Shown here: positions 1 to 11,482 of the stretch, one piece after another | Numbering within the stretch: position 1 is the stretch's first letter | Layout of the letters: the number at the start of each line of letters is the position of its first letter | NCBI GenBank assembly: GCA_007844125.1 | Contig: CM017563.1 | Coordinates: 23,400,573-23,464,572 of the forward strand | Source: Sinonovacula constricta | Lineage: Eukaryota > Mollusca > Bivalvia > Cardiida > Solecurtidae | Reading direction: 5' to 3' | DNA: 64,000 bases | Notes under the pieces: model-generated | What the model saw: only the letters and a program-made list of their open reading frames with translations | What the model was told of the DNA's origin: nothing | Database searches by the model: none | Program-made: the position numbers and the translations under genes

Positions 1-1540
1 AACTAATCTTGCATTATCAAAGGTGGATAAAATAAACACTCAAAACAATCCCCCTCATGTTATTAGTGATATTAAGGTTTCTTCTTAATACTAGGCGGTG
101 TTAACGAATTCTATCTATCTTGGACGTGTGTGTGTGTGGGGGGGGGGCATTTTGTCCACCTGTGAATACTGACCAGGGGGTGCTAAAATGACATGAATGG
201 ATTTTGTCAGAGGGTATTGTTCCACCCCTGCCATCTTTTCTATGTTCCCACTTTGCTAACATTTCATCTACATAGTTGGTGATAATTACTTAACATGATA
301 CCATTGGCACAACTGATTGACATGTTGTTACCATATTTTATATAATATGTGTAGTGTGGTTGATGTCATGATTGTCTAGGTGGACAGAACAACCCGTGGT
401 CAAGATTTAAAGGCGGACAAAGCACCCTGTTAACATATTTAAAAGAAATTGTATACACCTTCTTGATAAGTAACATTATTTCAAGTGGTGTTAAAACAAA
501 ACAAAATATACTGCTTGGTGTTTTTCAGTGAAAAGTAAAATTATAGAGATAATTGAGTAATTAAATTTTTTTGATAACGTATAATCAAATTTGGCACTGG
601 TTTTAACTTGTAAGTTAACAACCTCGGTCAATGCCCTTTAAATACTGGCCTAGATAATTTTTCAAGGACCTTTGATTGCCTATACCATTTTAAAAACATA
701 AACAGTTTAAATGTACTATTATAACTTGTGCCTTATATGAAACATCTTTTAAGACTAGACTTGGCAATCCCTGATTATTATTTTATTTGTTGTAAAGTAT
801 GTATAAGGTAGTCAAATCATGGTCAGTAGACTCATTAGTGATCTAATGCAATTTAAAAGTATGTGTTATTTAAACAGGAAAAATTGTTTAAGCATTTTAT
901 AAATGTAACTACAAACGCCAGTCCAAGTTGTTTGCTACCAACATCCTGCCAGTGTATTGATTTGCTGGTTTAACTGACATTCGTATCTACATGTCATGAA
1001 ATTCACTCCAACACCTGGTCTATAACTGAAATTCACCTCTGCCCCCAAACTATGTCAATTGTGGACCAGGGGATCTGATAAACTGCTGACACTTATGGAT
1101 GTTAATTGACACTTAGACAAAAGATGCCAATTTACCCGGCTTTAATCAAAGTTGTTCACGCACCTGTAACAAATTTTATAACCTGGGTCATTTAAGCAAC
1201 AAAAAGAATTATCCTCATTCTGTTAAAATTACTATGAATATTAAATAATACTAGTGTATTTAAAAAATTTAATTGTTCAAAATGAACAAAAGCAACAACA
1301 CGCAATTGATTCAAATAACTCCATCTCATTTAAAGCAAAGTTTCTAAAAAATGAAATGGGGATTAAAATGGATATAGGATTGATTTTTAATAAGAAGTGG
1401 ATTTCACTTTAAAGTTTAATTAACTTGTTACTGTCATCAACCCCACCAAGCAAAACTTTATTTTTTAACTATAACAAATATAACCAGAAAACTATTACAA
1501 ATGATTAGTTTGTTTTGTTGTTGTTGCTTGTGTGTGTATG
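1..1540. other. Non-coding, A+T-rich stretch
   Basis: No reading frame with protein-like composition was found on either strand. The only obvious simple sequence is a short GT run passing into a G run at about 126-147. The stretch may be intron of the minus-strand exon at 1858-2102, whose splice donor points this way. Confidence 0.5.
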
Positions 1541-1555
1541 TGTGTGTGCACGCGC

Positions 1556-1658
1556 GCCTCTGGCTAGAACCACCGGCGCAACGCAGTTTAGCTGGACAAC
1601 CTCCCCTTATGAAAGTTCTCGCCTTGACCGAGACTCGAACCCATGCGGTGAGTCCCTC
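1556..1658 (-). mobile_element. Fragment of tRNA-derived SINE, family B
   Basis: Read on the minus strand, this piece has a B-box-like GGGTTCGAGTCTCGGTC followed by the family signature CCGGTGGTTCT. The same order is seen in the copies at 40557-40800 (plus) and 63155-63345 (minus). The tRNA-like 5' end and the 3' tail are missing. It abuts a GT/CA-rich microsatellite at about 1525-1555 and a C run at about 1659-1668. Confidence 0.6.
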
Positions 1659-1857
1659 CCCCCCCCCGCCAACAAATGATGACATTTAACAAGATAGTCC
1701 GTGCATTTTAAGAGATCTTTTAAATTAAGTGAATAAAAGCACAACATATTGAATGCACTGCGGTGTTTATTAATGAAGTAGACATTCAATAAATGTCTAT
1801 GATTGAAGTTAAAATATACTTGCAAACATAGAACAGTATTTTTTGAATTCAACATAC

Positions 1858-2102
1858 CTTAACCATTTTTCAAATTCTTCTTCATCTTCACTCTCGCAAC
1901 TTCTCCTTTCAAGTTGTCGCCAGTCACCAGATTCAATAATGTCGAAAAACCACACTTCTTGAACATGCGTCATATTTACACTGTTCCCTTCCGGACGAAT
2001 AAATTGTCTAATGTTAGTCCGTCCAAAAACTAGTGCACACCAAGAATCTGCTCGCTTGTGGTGTAGATACGGACAAACAATTGGTTGATTTGTGCAATTA
2101 TG
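1858..2102 (-). CDS. Unassigned coding-like exon
   Basis: The minus strand is open for 81 codons here and ends at a good splice donor (AAG|GTATGTT, exon end 1858), in phase 2. The peptide is protein-like: it contains KRADSWCALVFGRTNIRQF, then HVQEVWFFDIIESGDW and an acidic stretch ending EEEFEKWLR. The frame has no initiator ATG at its start, only an internal one, so it is probably an internal exon. I could not place the acceptor with confidence; an in-frame TGA at 2103-2105 sets the outer limit. I do not recognise the family. It lies 1.5 kb from the promoter-like patch at 3.6 kb and on the opposite strand to the DUF7869-like pseudogene. It could belong to a gene continuing off the left edge or to another mobile element. 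Confidence 0.4.
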
Positions 2103-2105
2103 TCA

Positions 2106-3589
2106 CATTTTAATTAGAAGTCATGCTCAAACAACGACCAGTCAGAATAGAATTCGACAATGACTTCCGTCATAAACGCAATACAGCTGATATCCCCTAC
2201 TAAGTCTCCGTACCTATGAAACAAAACGCATACTTGCATGCTCTGACCATTGATCTGTGACTGTTATAAAACAGTCCCTCAACACTTTCACTCGGAACAC
2301 CTCAGTCATCGCCGTATTATTATAGCCTTCATTTTGTCCGACCCCTCCAAATTGTTGTACGGTAAACATCCACGTTTTCTTTTTTATGAAGATATGGTGT
2401 AGCTTTATGTTTCTGATCAGATACCAACTCTGTTCAATGTAATGCATAGTATAGGCAACATAAAAGAAGATATAGCTTTTTGCACCAAATCAAATATATG
2501 TTTGTTGATAAAAACTGATACCACTGTTACATAACTTCATAGACCAAGTCCCTTTAAACTGATGTCCGATGTCTGGTCATTAAACACATGGCTATTGGCC
2601 GGAAACTGTACTGATAACAACCTACAACAGGCTAGAGATAGGTGTTGACCTGGGGTGACATCCCTCGCAGCTGGGGTGGTGAGGTGGGTGTGCATGCAAC
2701 GCCATGAGTGCTAATTAACAAAACCACTGGTGTCGGATGATTTGGTTTCCGAATATTTGTTATAAACCTGGTAACAAATATAACAATGTACGTGTAAACC
2801 GTAATACAAACTCGTTATATTTGAAAAAAATAAACAAGTTACTTTCAGGATTAGGAATATATGTATGCACATAGATTGATTTATTTATTACATTATATCA
2901 ATATTTATTAAGGAATTCAGTCATTGACTAAGTAAAGGTATTTTGTTTTTAAAACATAAGTTCATTGATACATAAACTGTTTGAAAAGAAGAAATTATGA
3001 AATAATCTAATGTTAAATGTAAAATAAATGAATTTCATGCACTCTTTTGCATCATAGATAACACAATTGTCTATAAAACAAACAAAAAATATATAATACT
3101 TAATTCCCAACCCGACAAGGAATTATTTATTTATGTAAAGGAAAGAAACAAACTATAATGGAAAACAACAATGTTGTAAATTGTTCCATTGGGATCTGTT
3201 GCAATGATATTTTTTCTAAAAACGCTCACACCCACAAACAATTGCTCTCTCTACATATTTGCAAACGGTCATGGGCGGAGCCATATTAAAAATCACCCCA
3301 ATTACAACCAGGGTACTTTTGCTGCTATTCAAAAGCAGACAACAATGTTAGTGTTCAACTATTGAAGAAGGCAATTTGCCGAAAATTTGAGTGCGACCAT
3401 TTTAAGAAAAATAAATATAAAAGAAAGGTAAGTATTTGTATGTGTTTATTTCTCACGACTGATACTTAACAAAATATCTGCGTCAATAAAGCAAAATCCT
3501 GGATATGGTTCTTTTCCAAAACCCCTGTTACAAAAATATTGCCTATCATAAGCACCGACTATCGCCATGCGAGCCACACCGACTTCCGA
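2106..3589. other. Non-coding stretch before promoter-like patch
   Basis: A+T-rich with no convincing exon. A short frame at 2214-2447 (minus) has no supporting features. An isolated GC-box-like GGGCGGAGC lies at about 3275. Confidence 0.4.
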
Positions 3590-3700
3590 ATCCCCGCCAC
3601 TACAGCGCCCCTCCCCCCCTCCCGCCCCCTCCACTGCTCCCAACAACGTGACATCACGTGATTCCTTTGTACTTTCACGCAGATACACACTACTCCACGG
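3590..3700 (+). promoter_or_regulatory. GC-box and E-box promoter-like patch
   Basis: This is a rare GC-rich island in A+T-rich surroundings. It contains C-rich GC boxes (CCCGCCCC at 3621-3628) and a palindromic TCACGTGA E-box at 3654-3661. A plausible first coding exon follows 90 bp downstream (ATG at 3750, donor GTGAGT at 3777). The arrangement suggests a TATA-less promoter for the pseudogene locus to the right, or a bidirectional one. Binding and transcription are inferred. Confidence 0.35.
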
Positions 3701-3749
3701 CTCGCACGAACTTCGCGTGTGGATTTAAAGTAAGGTTGAACAGCTTGTC

Positions 3750-6000
3750 ATGACGAGAGGAATTTTCCTTTTACTGGTGAGTAAATGCCCCTTTTTAACA
3801 GCATATTCAAAGGGCTTATGTTGAGAAAGGAGACTTTCCGGGTGGATACTTCAGTAACTCTGAATAAGGTTTATCTTGACTAAAGTTCCAACTATTATTT
3901 TTTGTCTAAGTTATATGCCGATTAATGATTGACTAGGATCGGCTTATCCATGGCAGTTCATCCAAGATAAACAATATTGTAAATACAAAGTAACAATTTA
4001 CAACACTCAGCGATGCTTATTAATGTCGAATTTTATTGTTGACGCAGAACCTTATTACTAATAAAGCATTAAAGATTTTGCCAGGTACAATAATTTCCAG
4101 ACTTAGTTATTTTACGCACTATTTACTGCAGTTTTTTCGTGCATTCTGGAACACCACTTACGACGACAGCTCGTCAGTAGGTTTGACCTCGGTCAGCCTA
4201 TCGCCCGGAGTGTGAATTGGGAGACAAACACGTCAGATTCTAGTTCAGCTACGAGCACAAGAGACAGCTCCGGACATGCTCATTAATAGACTTAGAAAAA
4301 GCCACAGCACAGGAGAGATACAGAAATTATTTTCAGATTGCCAAGTAAGTAAATGTTTGTGTATTTGGTCTAAAATTGTTATTATATCCTAGTGAGTCAT
4401 AGGTGGAAAGGTCTGCAAGATATTAGTCTTTGGCAAAAATATGTATAGATGTACAAAACAACGTCGATTAATATTAGGTTTTTATATGTTTCAAGAGCAA
4501 ATATTTTTATGTCGAATGAACATTATAAAATTAAGACATTATACTAAAACAAGCAATGAAAAGTTATTATTTCTAATCTGATGTAAAAGGAACCCGATCG
4601 ATCCACAAGAACAATGTGGTCCGTTTTAACCATTATAAAAATAAATACAGATTGTTTTGTTGTTGTTTTGTTCCGATGTATACACGGAAAAAAATATTAG
4701 GTTTTTCAATATATTGTATTTTTTCCTTTCTTTCTTTCGTAGAGCCCCGCTCAACGTGTCCTTTCTCTGTCAGTAGGCTAAAGCTTATTATATAACACTT
4801 GTAAGTAATTTAAATAAACAACAGATCACTTAATTAAAAGCCCTTCACGGGATGAGTGTCCCGAGGACGGAAAAAACCCGAGGAGTTCCGATTGGTCTCT
4901 GTTTCAAACACTTCTTCCCCGAAAATTGTCGATGGATAACAAGCGTCTTTGTAAGTTAGACAGCTACCCGTAAAATGAAATGGCAAAAGTCAGGAATTCT
5001 GAAACATTCTTAGCAAGTATGGCCACTGAAGTTTTGTGGTTCACATTATATGTTCAGAGAGCTGTTTACAGTTACAATACAAGTTCATTTATAGAAGTAT
5101 TGGGGTGCTAGAGTCTAGTATATCATCTGACTTTTCAAATCATACATTTTAACAAAAAAATTAGAAAAATGCTAGTTTAAGCTATGATTTTTACAATATT
5201 GTCCATATATTGTTACTATTTATACTTATACTTGATTTCCATTTTTGCTTTTCAGGGCAACACCCTCCCTAAAGTTGTATAACTGCAGACTGACAACTGC
5301 TGGAGGAAAAATAAAAACAAAATACTGCTGGTTTTTTGTCAGTTATTGGTGGAGAAAAGAATTTTCCATGAGGTATGTTAAAACAGTCTTACCTTAAATT
5401 GTTCATAATTATGATAGAAAATCTTAATCTTTTTCCAGCTTGCGAAAACTGGTATAGAAATACTTTATCTCTTCTTTCAATAACAATGTAGATAACATGA
5501 ATATGGATAATATGATTTCTGTAGAGAATACGTTCAGTCAAACTAGCTAAAAATAGTTTTATGAGTCAGCTTACAGTTTGGACAATTTAAAAATGTTTTA
5601 AAAATTAAGTTTGAAATGTGTCAGTTCTTTAACATTAAGTCTAAAGTGTCATTTTTTTCAGGTTCATCTGTCCTTCCTTTATGTTGGCCATACACATGAG
5701 GATGTTGAAGCAGCATTTAGTGTCATTTCCAAAACACTAGGAGCGAATGACCTGGAAACATGATGACTTGTTAAAACTTTTGCCAAAAGTTGAGGTTCTT
5801 CTTTTGATGTTTGATGTAAAGTCTTTGTTAAAGGATAATATATAGTAAAAACGACTCAACTGCTACATGATGAATATTCAACATTTGATGGTTGGACTTT
5901 TATGCATTTTAAGGGAAGGTCTGAAGAATCCTGGAATCCTCTTCAAAGAAAACATTTTATTGTCAATCCCAGAAAGAAGACAATTAAAAATTAATTAAGA
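3750..6000 (+). pseudogene. Broken intron-containing copy of a GHTHED-motif (DUF7869-like) protein
   Basis: Two adjacent exons are clear. Exon 5256-5372 (acceptor TTTTCAG, donor GTATGTT) reads ...LQTDNCWRKNKNK, then LLVFCQLLVEKRIFHE. It joins in phase 0 to the exon starting at 5662, which reads VHLSFLYVGHTHEDVEAAFS. The order DNCWR, CQLLV, GHTHED matches, from memory, a large invertebrate family labelled DUF7869 that is found in multi-copy, transposon-like loci. It is broken: TAA at 5280-5282 sits where a tyrosine is expected, TGA at 5761-5763 ends the frame, and frameshifted continuation (DLLKLLPKVEVLLLMFDVKS, then a block ending KHFIVNPRKK) runs to about 5999. Possible upstream exons are 3750-3776 (ATG, phase 0) and 4132-4344 (phase 0, one in-frame TGA, ending RKSHSTGEIQKLFSDC); these are less certain. 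Introns survive, so it is not a processed copy. Confidence 0.6.
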
Positions 6001-7140
6001 ACATAGAATGTTTGTGGACACTTTTCAAACAACAAATTGCATTTGGTACATGGAAACAATTGTATGACTTATCAGCCAGAAACACAGAACCTACAAGGAC
6101 AGCGAGCTGGTTACTGGATAAATTTCTACATCAACCAACAGCTATATCAATATTCAAGAGATTTAACTTCAGGTTGAGTTTTTTAAGTCTTTCATATTTT
6201 TAATTTCTAAAAATAGACAAAAAAACGGCAAGAAAACAGTTTTATTCACAAATCTAGTTCTTTTTTTTTTGCTAATTGCTTGGTTTATTAACATAAGACT
6301 TAAGTCCAATAGTGTAAAATTGTGCTGTACACATAGTCCATACAGACCAAGCTTTAGATATGGCAATAAAGTTATTTGCAATAGTTTCCTTTAGGTTAAA
6401 TAGCTCCAAACCAAGAGGATTTTATAATCTCTGGAAGCTTATTTGCAGTTCATTCATTTTGTATAAAGCAAGCCTGTAGACTGTAGCAGGTAAAATAGTT
6501 TCCTGGGCAAACAATTTCGGTTATAAAGGTCTACTGGTTATTTATAGAGTTGCATATTTGTTGCAATTTCATTACCTTTCATGGACCACAAACAACAGCA
6601 TACTTTAACTGTTATTGACCTAACTTTATTTGTGCTATTTTAACTTCATACTGGTTTTATTATGTTATTCAACAGAATATTTTTGTTGTTCTAAAAAGAT
6701 TTTGTTATTCTAAATTGTTGCCACATTAAGTGAGTGTTAAAAATGATTTTTTTTTTTGAAAAATTAATAAGGGTTCATTATGCCAGTTTTACAATATAGC
6801 AGGACCTTCTTATGCCAGCTTGATAGTATCATTGCTCTGTTCAAGTTTTGCTAAAGTCACCTGTTTCAACTGCTTTGTATTGTACCCTGACATAGCACTG
6901 TCTGTGCTTTTTAAATAATATTAATTGCAAATGTTTCTTGCAAAATTTCAACATATTGGCTAGGCAGTTGTATGAGTACATTTTAGTGATATTATGTCAT
7001 TGCTCTTTCTTCGCACCTTTTAGAATGTAACACCAGTATAGAAAAAAACATTTCTTTATATTAAGTAAAATGCTTGCACATCAGTTTTTGTACAAAATAG
7101 ATTTTCTTATTAAATTGCAAACTGACCTGACTATTAACTG
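6001..7140. other. Non-coding stretch between pseudogene and satellite
   Basis: A+T-rich. Short open frames at 6012-6203 (plus) and 6169-6381 (minus) have no domain, splice or composition support. It may hold decayed 3' sequence of the pseudogene. Confidence 0.4.
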
Positions 7141-9890
7141 TACATGTTCAATTGTTATGCTGGCCTAACAGAACATATTTTTTATTCAAAGAATGCTGGC
7201 CTAACAGTTGTTTTCTTCATTTTCATTTGTTATGCCAGCATAACAGAATAGATTTTCTTATTGAATTGTAAACTGACCTCACTATTTTCTGTACATGTTC
7301 AATAATTATGCTGGCATAACAGCACAGTTTTTTCTTTTTCAATTCTATGCTGGCCTAACAGTTTTTTCTACATTTTCATTTGTTATGCCAGCATAACAGA
7401 AAAGATTTTATTATTGAATTGTAAACTGACCTGACTATTTTCTGTACATTTTCATTTGTTATGCTGGCATAACAGAACAGTTTTTTCCAATTCAGTTGTA
7501 TGCTGGCCTAACAGTTTTTTCCTACATTTTCATTTGCTGGCATAACAGAATAGATTTTCTTATTGGATTGTAAACTGACCTCACTATTTTCTGTACATTT
7601 TCACTTGTTATGCTGGCATAACAGAACAGGTTTTTTCTTATTTAAAGAATGCTGGCCTAACAGTTGTTTTCTACATTTTCATTTGTTATGCTGGCATAAC
7701 AGAATAGATGTTCTTATTGAATTGTAAACTGACCTGACTATTTTCTGTACATTTTTATTTGTTATGCTGGCATAACAGAACAGGTTTTTTCTTATTTAAG
7801 AATGCTGGCCTAACAGTTGTTTTCTACAATTTCATTTGTTATGCTGGCATAACAGAATAGATTTTCTTATTGAATAGCAAACTGACCTGACAGTATTTTA
7901 TGTACATTTTCAATTGTTATGCCAGCATAACAGAACAGTTTTTTTCTTGTTGAATACTATTCTGGCCTAACAGTTTTTTTTCTTAAGTTTCATTTGTTAT
8001 GCTGGCATAACAGAGATGATTTTCTTATTGAATCGTTAATTGGCCTAACAGTACTTTTTGTACATTTTCATTTGTTATGCCGGCGTAACAGTTTTTTCTT
8101 ATTCAATATTATGTTGGCTTAAGAGTTTTTTTCTACATTTTCATTTGTTATGCTGGCATAACAGAAAAAAATTTCTTATTGAATAGTAAACTGACCTGAC
8201 TATTTTCTGTACACTTCAATTGTTATGCTGGCATAACAGAACAGTTTTTTTTATTCAATTGTATGCTGGCCTAACAGTTTTTTCTAAATTTTCATTTGTT
8301 ATGCTGGCATAACAGAATAGATTTTCTGATTGAATTGTAAACTGACCTGACTATTTTCTGTACATTTTCATTTGTTATGCTGGCATAACAGAACAGTTTT
8401 TTCCAATTCAGTTGTATGCTGGCATAACAGAACAGTTTTTTTCCAATTCAGTTGTATGCTGGCCTAACAGTTTTTTCCTACATTTTCATTTGCTGGCATA
8501 ACAGAATAGATTTTCTTATTGAATTGTAAACTGACCTCACTATTTTCTGTACATTTTCACTTGTTATGCTGGCATAACAGAACAGATTTTTTTATTCAAA
8601 GAATGCTGGCCTAACAGTTTTTTTCTACATTTTCATTTGTTATGCTGGCATAACAGAATAGATATTCTTATTGAATTGTAAACTGACCTGACTATTTTCT
8701 GTACATTTTTATTTGTTATGCTGGCATAACAGAACAGGTTTTTTCTTATTTAAAGAATGCTGGCCTAACAGTTGTTTTCTACATTTTCATTTGTTATGCT
8801 GGCATAACAGAATAGATTTTCTTATTGAATAGCAAACTGACCTGACAGTATTTTATGTACATTTTCAATTGTTATGCCAGCATAACAGAACAGTTTTTTT
8901 TCTTGTTGAATATTATTCTTTTTTTTCTTAAGTTTCATTTGTTATGCTGGCATAACAGAGATGATTTTCTTATTGAATCGTTAATTGGCCTAACAGTACT
9001 TTTTGTACATTTTCATTTGTTATGCCGGCGTAACAGTTTTTTCTTATTCAATATTATGTTGGCCTAAGAGTTTTTTTCTACATTTTAATTTGTTATGCTG
9101 GCATAACAAAATAGATTTTCTTATTGAATAGTATACTGACCTGACAGTATTTTATGTATTTTCAATTGTTATGCCAGCATAACAGAACAGTTTTTTTCTT
9201 GTTGAATACTATTCTGGCCTAACAGTTTTTTTTTCTTAAGTTTCATTTGTTATGCTGGCATAACAGAGATGATTTTCTTATTGAATCGTTAATTGGCCCT
9301 AACAGTACTTTTTGTACATTTTCATTTGTTATGCCGGCGTAACAGTTTTTTCTTATTCAATATTATGTTGGCCTAAGAGTTTTTTTCTACATTTTCATTT
9401 GTTATGCTGGCATAACAGAATAGATTTTCTTATTGAATAGTAAACTGACCTGACTATTTTCTGAACACTTCAATTGTTATGCTGGCATAACAGAGCAGGT
9501 TTTTATCTTATTTAATTGTCTGCTTGCTTAACAGTTTTTTCTACATTTCATTTGTTATGCCGGCATAACAGAATAGATTTTCTTATTGAATACTATTCTG
9601 GCCTAACAGTTTGCTCTTAACTTTTATTTGTTATGCTGGCATAACAGAGAAGTTTTTCTCATTGAATCGTAAATTGGCCTAACAGTACTTTTTGTATATT
9701 TTCATTTGTTATGCCGGCGTAACAGTTCATTTTATTCAATAGTATGTTGGCCTAAGAGTTCTTTTTCTACATTTTCATTTGTTATGCTGGCATAACAAAA
9801 TAGATTTTCTTATTGAATTGTAAATTGACAGTATTTTGTGTACATGTTCACTTGTTATGCTGGCATAACAGAATAGTTTCTTCTCTATAT
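7141..9890. repeat. Satellite with 18 bp palindromic core, about 76 bp spacing
   Basis: About 35 copies of a near-perfect palindrome, TGTTATGC-NN-GCATAACA, recur every 70-80 bp. They are separated by A+T-rich spacers such as TTTTCTTATTGAATTGTAAA and TTTTCTGTACATTTTCATTT. A half-diverged form (CTGGCCTAACAG) alternates with them. This gives a higher-order unit of about 153 bp (compare 7533, 7685 and 7838, and 7608 and 7761). Larger blocks are also repeated: about 7500-8100 resembles about 8460-9060, and a block with GCCGGCGTAACAG recurs near 8072, 9018, 9328 and 9708. There is no protein-coding frame. It could be a satellite proper or the internal tandem array of a non-autonomous element; I saw no terminal repeats. 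Confidence 0.9.
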
Positions 9891-10119
9891 TAAACTTTAA
9901 TACTGTAGCATGTTGTTCCTTATTTATGTTGTCCTTTTGCCCAGTATTGGTCAGAATGCTTGATTCTGTACATGTAATTGTATGGCTAAAAATGGCCTTT
10001 TTAAATGAAATATTTTGGACAGTGTAAAATTAACCCACATATTTAGGTACCTATTTCTCCAAAATGATACCTCCCAATTAGGAATGATTAAACATTCCCT
10101 TTTTAAAATAAAATGCGTT
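9891..10119. other. Short unique spacer before duplicon A
   Basis: Ordinary A+T-rich sequence between the satellite and the left edge of the 11 kb duplication. No gene was seen. Confidence 0.5.
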
Positions 10120-10733
10120 AACCAGACTTGACCGTATAATTAGTCATAATTAAGTTAAATGTTAAATTACCTAGAAACGTCATGCCATATAACTGGGTAA
10201 AATGAAAAATCAATTGATCAGCAAATGCAATGGCTGTGTAAATGCTTTTCAGTTTTACTGGATCAGAATGACGGCGACATAATATATATTTTGTTTTGTC
10301 TAAAATTGGTTTAAGCAACACAGTCGGTCGTTTTTTTCTGACTGACCGTTTTAAGGCCGTAACTGTTGGATTTGCGCTTTTTGTTAAATGACCATCACAG
10401 ATGTGTTTGTACTTTTATCTTTGACTTGCATGTGACGAATACCTTTGTATTTTGCCTTTTCATAGTTTGGTATAGGTTGCAATGTTCATAGCACTTTGTC
10501 ATATATTCTTTACACAGCAATCGTGGACAGATACAAATAGAGACCTCCCAACAATTAGCTTTTTAATTACAATAACTATGCAAAATTAATAGATTCCTAC
10601 AGTATATTATATGCTTGACACTTTCGTGACGTGGCGGAGCGATGAATAAATAACCTAATCAACTGTTGTTGAACAAATGTCGTAAACACACTTCAAACTT
10701 AAGAAATTCAAAGTGTCATGCTGGATGTTGTGT

Positions 10734-10907
10734 TCATTGTTGTTCCAGATCAGTCATTTTAAATAAAGTGTTGGCCTTCGTACCGAAATTCATCCACCTA
10801 TGCATCACACTCACATATAGTTTCTTTTCCAAATATGTACTCTGTGCATACACCATGGCCCTCGCATTGTCAACTGTTTGATCCAAATAAGAGAAATTCA
10901 CAGGCAT
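10734..10907 (-). CDS. Unrecognised 57-codon frame conserved in both duplicons (copy A)
   Basis: ATG at 10905-10907 (minus) gives a 57-residue frame beginning MPVNFSYLDQTVDNAR and containing RWMNFGTKANTLFKM. The frame is also open upstream of the ATG (SRTKTPS), so it may be the last exon of a longer protein. Copy B at 48799-48972 has the same length and frame, with a few conservative changes and a different C-terminal tripeptide. A diverged, shorter copy of the same protein lies in inverted orientation at 38750-38825. Persistence in three copies suggests coding sequence or a repeated element derived from it. I do not recognise the family. Conservation between A and B alone is weak evidence because the flanks are equally similar. 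Confidence 0.35.
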   Translation of the reverse strand: MPVNFSYLDQTVDNARAMVYAQSTYLEKKLYVSVMHRWMNFGTKANTLFKMTDLEQQ

Positions 10908-11412
10908 ACTGGGTGTTTTCGTCCTAGAATAAGAACAAATAAATATATCAGAGGTGTGATATATTCGTAGGAAAATGACAATTTTATCAAAGGAATGCGT
11001 ACAAAAATGGGAGGTATTCTTGTGGCTTCAGTTTGTATATGCACACCAAAAAGATATTATTGATAGGAATATATGACAAAGTCCTATGAAAGTTACAATA
11101 CATTCCAAATTTTAAAAAGGCAAAGTACTAGGCTATTCTCATGTAAGCAAAATGTCAAAGGAAAAAGCAAATATATGATAGGTCATTTACCAAAAAGAGC
11201 CGGATTTGAGAAGTCTAATCTCGAACTTCCTAAGGGGTTTCTCAAATGCAAACAAAAGAAAACGGATATATTTGAATAAAAATGTCCAAGTGCTGACATT
11301 TTCTTTGATAAGTTAGTGACTTCATTATGCCACAAAGACATGGCTAACATAATGATGATAATCATAAGGTTGGTCCTAATGATGGTGATGGCAACAAAAA
11401 TGATGATATGAC

Positions 11413-11464
<52 letters not shown>

Positions 11465-11482
11465 ATGATGATGATGATGATC
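11413..11482. repeat. (ATG)n microsatellite
   Basis: About 23 ATG/GAT triplets with one interruption (GATTATG). The allele in duplicon B at 49655-49714 is shorter. Poly-Met and poly-His frames here are artefacts of the repeat. Confidence 0.95.

Noticed and set aside
3446..3688. 80-codon minus-strand frame in the GC-rich patch
   Set aside because: Low-complexity Gly/Glu-rich because of the C-run GC boxes; lies in a promoter-like region. A bidirectional first exon is possible but unsupported.
10666..10881. 71-codon plus-strand frame repeated at 48731-48946
   Set aside because: Its start is TTG, and it is antisense to the more protein-like minus-strand frame; similarity between copies follows from the duplication.
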